Positions 62,593 to 64,000 of a stretch of 64,000 bases of DNA are shown piece after piece. This DNA is from Chitinophaga jiangningensis (lineage in GTDB: Bacteria > Bacteroidota > Bacteroidia > Chitinophagales > Chitinophagaceae). The number at the start of each line of letters is the position of its first letter. Position 1 is the first letter of the stretch. Made by a program: the position numbers and the translations under genes. Location of the stretch: NCBI RefSeq assembly GCF_900142605.1, contig NZ_FRBL01000008.1, positions 310,001 to 374,000 on the forward strand, given 5' to 3'. Below the pieces are notes generated by a model. That model saw only the letters and a program-made list of their open reading frames with translations. It searched no databases and was not told the origin of the DNA.

Positions 62593-64000
62593 TTAATGCT
62601 GCGTTATTCCTTTCCATTGATCCGTCCTGAATGGAACGGCTGGTAAGCCTTCGGCGTTGGCCAGGTTGCAGGCCGGATTATCCGCCCATGCGTACCGCAC
62701 TGCCACCGGATCAGGCACTTCTGCCGACTGCACCACTACCTGCCTGCCTTTGATGGTAGCCTGCGCCCAATGAAAATGCCCGTCTTTACCGGCTATGGCA
62801 AAACCAGTTACTGCCTTCCCGTCTTGCGTAATAAGCCCTGTGGTTGCATTGTCAAAGTCGATGGTGATGGTATTGCCAGTTTTCTTAAATCCTTTATACA
62901 GCGGCCCTGCAGCCACCACGTTTTGCTTATACACCTGCTTATCAGCCAGCAGAGCCAGCCTGCGGCCCACTTCCTGCTTATTGGCCGGATGAATATTGTT
63001 GCCGTCGCCGATGTCGATGGTACAGGCCATTCCCGTGTTAGGTTGGGACAAGGTGAAGGTTTGTGCCTCTCTCAATTCCGCCCAATCGCTTTCTGAGGGC
63101 TCTTCTTTACGCTTCTGGAAGTTGGCCAGCTGCACAAACAGGAACGGGAAATTGCCCTGCTGCCAGCGCTCCCGCCAGTCGGCAATGAGCATCGGAAACA
63201 AGGTTCTGTAATCGTAAGCCATGTAGGTATTGGATTCTCCCTGGTACCAGATGGCCCCTTTGATCGCATATGGAATCAGCGGATGAATCATGGCGTTGAA
63301 CAACAGCGTAGGCGAGTATTGAAAATTACGGATAACAGCCATAGCCGGCTCCGCTCCTCTTTTGAACAGCCATGTTCCTGCAAGTGATACCTTTGTAGTA
63401 CCATCAGTGATATACAAATCTTCTGCAGGTCCATTTAAACCGCCACTACCCCACAACACGGCGAGCCGGATGGAGATGTTGTTTTCACCAGCCTGCACTA
63501 CCCCTGCCGGGATATCGAAAGTATGTACCGGTGCGGCATTCCAAACATTCTTACAAATTTCTTTTCCGTTGATGTAGAGCGAATAGGTCATTTCCGGGTG
63601 CCCTGCATTTACTTTCAGGGGCTTGCCTGCAAACGAAGCCGGCAACGTGATTTTCTTACGCAGCCAGATGATACCGTCTCCTGATTCATGCTTAAACTGA
63701 CCCGGTGCGTTGAGCTTGTCCCAGTCGGCATCCGCATAGGCCGGTTGTGTGAGAATTTTATCTGCATTGGCCTGCGGCTGATTTACCATCTCCCAGAAAC
63801 GAATGTTGTTAAGACTATCCTGTACAAAATCGTTGGGCGTCAGCGTATCCACCGCTGCCATCTTATCTTTCATCACCGGCCACTTCGCCAGCTTTTCCTT
63901 GCTGGTCCATGCTTCCGCCGGAGTACCACCCCAGGTACTCTGAATAATGCCTATTGGCACCTGTTGGTCCTGTTGTATTTTTCGGGAGAAGTAATAGGCC
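62593..64000 (-). CDS. Sialate O-acetylesterase family protein, partial at N-terminus
   Basis: Carbohydrate esterase (SASA/DUF303) cut by the window edge; the visible C-terminal part has about 469 residues and the upstream frame stays open to 64000. Seen: AYYFSRKIQQDQQVPIGIIQ and STWGGTPAEAW, then an inserted beta domain, GAIWYQGESNTYMAYDYRTL, and the C-terminal NNIHPANKQEVGRRLALLAD segment with the catalytic His. The codon giving the apparent start at 63960 is a GTG inside VPIGII, not a real start. The GQSN-type nucleophile motif must lie beyond the window. It would remove acetyl groups from sialic acid or from plant polysaccharide. Confidence 0.92.
   Translation of the reverse strand, partial: AYYFSRKIQQDQQVPIGIIQSTWGGTPAEAWTSKEKLAKWPVMKDKMAAVDTLTPNDFVQDSLNNIRFWEMVNQPQANADKILTQPAYADADWDKLNAPGQFKHESGDGIIWLRKKITLPASFAGKPLKVNAGHPEMTYSLYINGKEICKNVWNAAPVHTFDIPAGVVQAGENNISIRLAVLWGSGGLNGPAEDLYITDGTTKVSLAGTWLFKRGAEPAMAVIRNFQYSPTLLFNAMIHPLIPYAIKGAIWYQGESNTYMAYDYRTLFPMLIADWRERWQQGNFPFLFVQLANFQKRKEEPSESDWAELREAQTFTLSQPNTGMACTIDIGDGNNIHPANKQEVGRRLALLADKQVYKQNVVAAGPLYKGFKKTGNTITIDFDNATTGLITQDGKAVTGFAIAGKDGHFHWAQATIKGRQVVVQSAEVPDPVAVRYAWADNPACNLANAEGLPAVPFRTDQWKGITQH

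Noticed and set aside
62593..63960. Complete esterase starting at 63960
   Set aside because: The codon is a GTG within the conserved VPIGII segment and the frame continues to the window end.

Overview
The window looks like chromosomal DNA of a Bacteroidota member, most likely Chitinophaga or a close relative in Chitinophagaceae. Reasons: three SusC/SusD pairs, a hybrid two-component regulator, an ECF sigma/FecR pair, a type IX secretion C-terminal domain, many signal-peptide CAZymes, and promoters of the Bacteroidota -7 form TAnnTTTG. The genus is an inference from general character; no ribosomal gene is present.

Layout. 1-5.9 kb (minus strand): a heavy-metal RND efflux operon (TolC-like channel, adaptor lipoprotein, DUF190 protein, CzcA-type pump cut by the window edge). 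6-15.1 kb: MacB/FtsX-type permease, an isochorismatase-fold protein and MFS exporter behind a TetR regulator with a duplicated operator, an unknown protein, a GH95 enzyme and a DUF1569 protein. 15.1-23.3 kb: ECF sigma, FecR, STN-containing SusC, SusD and a TlpA-like thioredoxin, a trans-envelope-regulated uptake unit without a CAZyme. 23.3-36.1 kb: a large polysaccharide utilisation locus (GH3, GH71/99-like, SusC, SusD, DUF3823, GH43, GH92). 36.2-40.3 kb: a membrane-anchored Kelch protein with a SARP-like C-terminal domain, a methyltransferase, and two clusters of very regular triloop hairpins. 40.4-45.3 kb: a tandem beta-helix/propeller protein, a palindromic repeat cluster and a ChrA transporter. 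45.4-61.5 kb: a second locus (SusC, SusD, surface glycan-binding protein, GH42, GH39, GH5) behind an HTCS regulator, then a divergent AraC regulator. 62.6-64 kb: a partial sialate O-acetylesterase.

How genes work together. Each locus would bind oligosaccharide at the surface (SusD/SGBP), import it through a TonB-dependent SusC, and trim it with exported or periplasmic glycosidases. The three loci seem to use three regulatory types: sigma/anti-sigma, HTCS, and, as an inference, the Kelch-SARP protein. The last idea rests on phased TTAA heptamer repeats found upstream of both GH3 and the middle SusC; their 11-12 bp period resembles SARP sites. This, together with the C(GNA)G triloop hairpin family, is the most interesting material in the window.
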